From: Pseudomonadota bacterium
Lineage (GTDB): Bacteria > Desulfobacterota > WTBG01 > JAGOGO01
Assembly (NCBI GenBank): GCA_021160085.1
Contig: JAGHDE010000187.1
Location: 1 to 8,754 of the forward strand
Direction: 5' to 3'
Length of the DNA stretch: 8,754 bases
The translations under genes were made by a program, and so were the position numbers. How positions within the stretch are numbered: the first letter of the stretch is position 1; each line of letters opens with the position of its first letter. The notes below the pieces were generated by a model. That model was given only the letters and a program-made list of their open reading frames with translations, did not search any database and had not been told where the DNA came from. Shown in pieces: positions 7,121 to 8,754 of this stretch.

Positions 7121-7351
7121 AAACCTCGTAACGGATTGTTACCCAAATCCTTTTTCGCTTGGTCTATAAGTCAGGAATCGGGAACCAGTTTCAATCCTGC
7201 CCCAGCGCATAGCATTCCGTTGCTTTGGAACGCATCATTTTACCAGAGCGGAAAATAAATCACCTGTCTGTCGCCTGCCTGTGCGTGCTCGCACGGCAGA
7301 CAGTTGCTGGCACAGGCAGGTCATCTTCTGAGCCAGGTCTGGGCCAGGGTT
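7121..7351 (-). other. Non-coding gap inside the antiporter cluster, in the usual mrpB slot
   Basis: This is 231 bp between the mbhE-like stop and mrpC. Every other junction in the cluster overlaps or is at most 23 bp. It holds the hairpin repeat at 7262-7321, the GAGG ribosome site of mrpC (7127-7124), and a weak promoter-like pair on the minus strand: TTGAAA at 7194-7189 and TTATAG at 7169-7164, with a long 19-bp spacer. No mnhB/mbhF coding remnant could be read in any leftward frame; stops interrupt all of them. Confidence 0.6.
7262..7321. repeat. REP-like palindromic element with alternative hairpins
   Basis: A 60-bp GC-rich block beginning ACCTG and ending CAGGT. CCTGCCTGTGC (7274-7284) and GCACAGGCAGG (7310-7320) are perfect 11-bp inverted arms. 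An alternative fold pairs CTGTCTG (7264-7270) with CAGACAG (7297-7303) around GTGCG/CGCAC (7281-7285 and 7290-7294). It is richer in GC than its surroundings and resembles dispersed palindromes I associate with Desulfobacterota genomes. No second copy is visible in this window, so repeat status is inferred. No T-tract follows in either direction, so it is not a typical intrinsic terminator. It may affect mRNA processing between the two halves of the operon. Confidence 0.6.
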
Positions 7352-7645
7352 TCAAGTATCCAGTTTACTAATCTTTCCCCCCAAGCTTCTTAAGAGTAAA
7401 ATACATACCATGCCGGCAGTAAAGATGACGGTTGTTTCACCAAGCGTATCATACCCCCGATAGTCGGCCAAAACCGAGGTTACCATGTTTGGAGTTGCGG
7501 TTTCCTCCAATGTTTTTGTGATATACCGGGGGGAAACGTGAAGACTGGCTGGTGAATCTGGATCACCCCAGTCCGGCATGTCCATGGTGCCGTAAATAAG
7601 AATGGCTCCCGTTATCAATACGATGACAAGGCTTATAAGTTTCAA
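7352..7645 (-). CDS. MbhE-like antiporter/hydrogenase subunit (MrpA C-terminal part)
   Basis: A 97-aa membrane protein equivalent to MbhE of membrane-bound hydrogenases, corresponding to a portion of the C-terminal region of MrpA. It has an N-terminal hydrophobic helix (about 3-20), a loop with DMPDWGDPDSPASLHVSPRY (22-41), the conserved stretch TPNMVTSVLADYRGYDTLGE (51-70, with Asp66 and Glu70), and a second helix (72-88). The start is a TTG at 7645, overlapping the previous stop (TTGA). It is backed by a near-perfect AGGAGGT seven bases upstream, so this rare start is well supported. It is translationally coupled to the MbhD-like gene and is followed by the 231-bp gap. Confidence 0.88.
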   Translation of the reverse strand: MKLISLVIVLITGAILIYGTMDMPDWGDPDSPASLHVSPRYITKTLEETATPNMVTSVLADYRGYDTLGETTVIFTAGMVCILLLRSLGGKISKLDT

Positions 7646-7887
7646 TCTTTTGACCTCCTGGTAGTTTTAAAAACCGCCGTAATAAGCAGGATGGTTCCGA
7701 TGCTGGCGCTGACCGACGCCTCGGTAAATGCAACGTCAACAGCACCCATTTGAGCCCACATTAAACACATAAAGAAACTGTAGGCACCAAGGATAATAAC
7801 CGCACTTAAAAGATCTTTAATTGTAATCGCGGCCAGGGCACAGATCAGAACAAAAATAAGTATGATTAAGTCAAAAGGAACAATCAT
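7642..7887 (-). CDS. MbhD-like DUF4040 subunit (MrpA C-terminal domain)
   Basis: An 81-aa protein with three hydrophobic segments, matching the MbhD/DUF4040 domain found near the C-terminus of MrpA and as a separate gene in Mbh-type complexes. The diagnostic stretch is MGAVDVAFTEASVSASIGTI (47-66), including the conserved acidic residues Asp51 and Glu56 on the membrane-embedded path. ATG at 7887 overlaps the mrpG stop in an ATGA junction, and its own stop overlaps the mbhE-like TTG. The separate MbhD and MbhE genes show that this is the divided form of the antiporter module and not the Bacillus-type seven-gene Mrp with a full-length MrpA. Confidence 0.88.
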   Translation of the reverse strand: MIVPFDLIILIFVLICALAAITIKDLLSAVIILGAYSFFMCLMWAQMGAVDVAFTEASVSASIGTILLITAVFKTTRRSKD

Positions 7888-8198
7888 GTCATTTCATCCT
7901 TTTTCATCCAGGGCTTAAGCCCGGACTTTATTGCTGCCCGGGAGATTGCATGGGTGGCAGTGGGTTGAGCCAGAAACATAAATACGGCAATGAAGAGTAT
8001 TTTTAAACTGGACAGAGTAAATCCTTCATAAAAAGCCAGACCGATAAGCGACAAAGAGACAGCCAGGGTGTCTCCTTTACCGGTTGCATGGAGTCTGGTG
8101 AAAAACCCCGGAAAACGTAAAAGCCCGGCAGTTGCTGTAATAAAGAAAAAAAGACCACCCAACAAAAAAAGTATCGAAAAAAAATGTAATATACTCAT
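7884..8198 (-). CDS. mrpG: Mrp-type antiporter subunit G (MrpG/MnhG/MbhC)
   Basis: A 104-aa membrane protein with three predicted helices and the full MrpG signature: GLLRFPGFFTRLHATGKGDT (25-44) after helix 1, and FLAQPTATHAISRAA (75-89) at the end of helix 3. The short charged tail ends DEMT. Length is normal for the family. The ATG at 8198 lies five bases after the mrpF stop; GGAG within the end of mrpF provides the ribosome site. MrpG is a structural subunit of the small-protein half of the complex with MrpE and MrpF. Confidence 0.93.
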   Translation of the reverse strand: MSILHFFSILFLLGGLFFFITATAGLLRFPGFFTRLHATGKGDTLAVSLSLIGLAFYEGFTLSSLKILFIAVFMFLAQPTATHAISRAAIKSGLKPWMKKDEMT

Positions 8199-8203
8199 AG
8201 TAG

Positions 8204-8464
8204 TTATTTCTCCATCTCGAGATACTTTGCCGCCGCCAGGGTTCCAACAAAATTAAGAAGGGCGTAAACCATACTGATATCTACAAACATATCTGCCCGG
8301 TTATAGATAAACCCCATAATGAGCAAAAGAATCAGGGTCTTGGTGCCGATGGCTGAAATAGCCGCTATTCGGTTAAAAACACCTGGACCAAATATTCCCC
8401 GATAAAGAACGAAAAGGGTGAGAATACATAACCCTATACCAATGCCATAAAGAAAACTGATCAT
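8204..8464 (-). CDS. mrpF: Mrp-type antiporter subunit F (MrpF/MnhF/MbhB)
   Basis: An 86-aa membrane protein with three predicted helices. Family features are YRGIFGPGVFNRIAAISAIG (21-40) after helix 1, NRADMFVDISMVYALLNFVG (55-74) with the conserved Asp62 in helix 3, and the terminal AAAKYLEMEK. Many MrpF proteins have an aspartate before the Arg of the first loop (DR); here it is Asn (NR). The ATG at 8464 has only a weak AAGAG-type ribosome site. The gene starts 23 bp after the mnhB stop and precedes mrpG by five bases, so it belongs to the same operon. Confidence 0.92.
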   Translation of the reverse strand: MISFLYGIGIGLCILTLFVLYRGIFGPGVFNRIAAISAIGTKTLILLLIMGFIYNRADMFVDISMVYALLNFVGTLAAAKYLEMEK

Positions 8465-8487
8465 AATTCTACTCTTAAAGTCGAAAA

Positions 8488-8754
8488 CTACTCTTGGTCT
8501 TCTTCATCCTTTGCTGAGTTTTCCGGTTTAGAAATGTTATAAAAAATAGAGACCATAACTGACATGACCGTCAATCCAACACCAGTTTCAATACCCAGAA
8601 TGCCCAGTGAACGTGCAACAGCGGGATCTACGTTGAGAAGAATTGATAATTTACCATAATCAAGAAAGTTTCCTAAAAAAATCACGCAGAGGACTCCGAT
8701 TCCCGCATAGATTAATACTCCGAGACTGGAAAATATGGTAATCCATTTTTCCGA
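8488..8754 (-). CDS. mnhB: Mrp-type antiporter subunit B (MnhB/MbhF), C-terminal part only (runs off right edge)
   Basis: The leftward frame is open from the right edge to the TAG at 8490-8488, 88 residues in view. It begins SEKWITIFSSLGVLIYAGIG and has two hydrophobic segments, one around IFSSLGVLIYAGIGVLCVIFLG and another around GVGLTVMSVMVSIFYNI, followed by an acidic tail (KDEEDQE). ARSLGILGIETGVGLTVMSV is the characteristic C-terminal motif of MnhB. An in-frame GTG at 8685 exists, but the continuing conserved reading frame upstream shows the real start is outside the window. Its place ahead of mrpF, not between the mbhE-like gene and mrpC, is unusual. Confidence 0.82.
   Translation of the reverse strand, partial: SEKWITIFSSLGVLIYAGIGVLCVIFLGNFLDYGKLSILLNVDPAVARSLGILGIETGVGLTVMSVMVSIFYNISKPENSAKDEEDQE

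Noticed and set aside
7191..7235. 14-residue leftward ORF (MRSKATECYALGQD) in the gap before mrpC, as a possible mrpB remnant
   Set aside because: It is short, not hydrophobic, has no convincing ribosome site, and does not resemble MnhB.
6860..7258. Rightward 132-codon ORF across mrpC and the gap
   Set aside because: It is antisense to the well-supported mrpC gene, has an unnatural composition, and shows no recognisable motif.
7262..7321. Intrinsic terminator for the upstream half of the antiporter operon
   Set aside because: The hairpin is strong, but no run of T follows on either strand and the downstream genes belong to the same complex.
8488..8685. Complete 65-aa protein starting at GTG 8685
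   Set aside because: The same frame continues to the right edge with hydrophobic, MnhB-like sequence, so the visible part is the C-terminus of a longer gene.

Overview
The window looks like chromosomal DNA from a Gram-negative, probably anaerobic bacterium of the Desulfobacterota (deltaproteobacterial) type. This is an inference. It rests on the moderate GC content by eye, the split-subunit Mrp/Mbh-type antiporter cluster, and a CCTGCCTGTGC/GCACAGGCAGG hairpin repeat that I associate with such genomes. I see no transposase, phage gene, CRISPR array, tRNA or rRNA.

Left part, leftward transcription (1-3091). A divergent AT-rich region at about 3092-3237 serves a 262-aa xylose-isomerase/endonuclease-IV-like TIM-barrel protein reading left. 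A 177-bp leader follows, with two tiny ORFs and a possible anti-Shine-Dalgarno segment. Next comes a 622-aa ABC-F ribosome-associated ATPase. Closely behind it (27 bp) is the start of an unidentified gene that runs off the left edge.

Middle part, rightward transcription (3238-5244). A 119-aa YkgJ-type cysteine-cluster protein is followed 39 bp later by a 535-aa dicarboxylate/amino acid:cation symporter (GltP/GltT family). The symporter has the complete substrate and sodium signature of the family, plus an insertion of roughly 110 residues on the predicted periplasmic side between TM3 and TM4.

Right part, leftward transcription (8754 down to 5250). This is a cluster of small membrane proteins of a Mrp-type cation/proton antiporter in its divided form. 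In transcription order it holds MnhB (C-terminal part only, cut by the right edge), MrpF, MrpG, an MbhD-like DUF4040 protein, an MbhE-like protein, a 231-bp non-coding gap with a REP-like hairpin, MrpC (NuoK-like) and MrpD (NuoN/NuoL-like proton channel). Several genes overlap by about 4 nt or are a few bases apart, as in a translationally coupled operon. Together they would form a membrane complex exchanging protons for Na+ (or another cation). MbhD and MbhE stand in for the C-terminal part of MrpA. MrpE and any redox or hydrogenase partner, if present, must lie to the right of the window. The gene order is unusual because B precedes F instead of sitting between E-like and C.

The symporter and the antiporter cluster converge tail to tail with only 5 bp between stop codons. 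No wholly new system is evident. The points most worth a second look are the ABC-F leader, the symporter insertion, and the hairpin element in the slot where mrpB would be expected.
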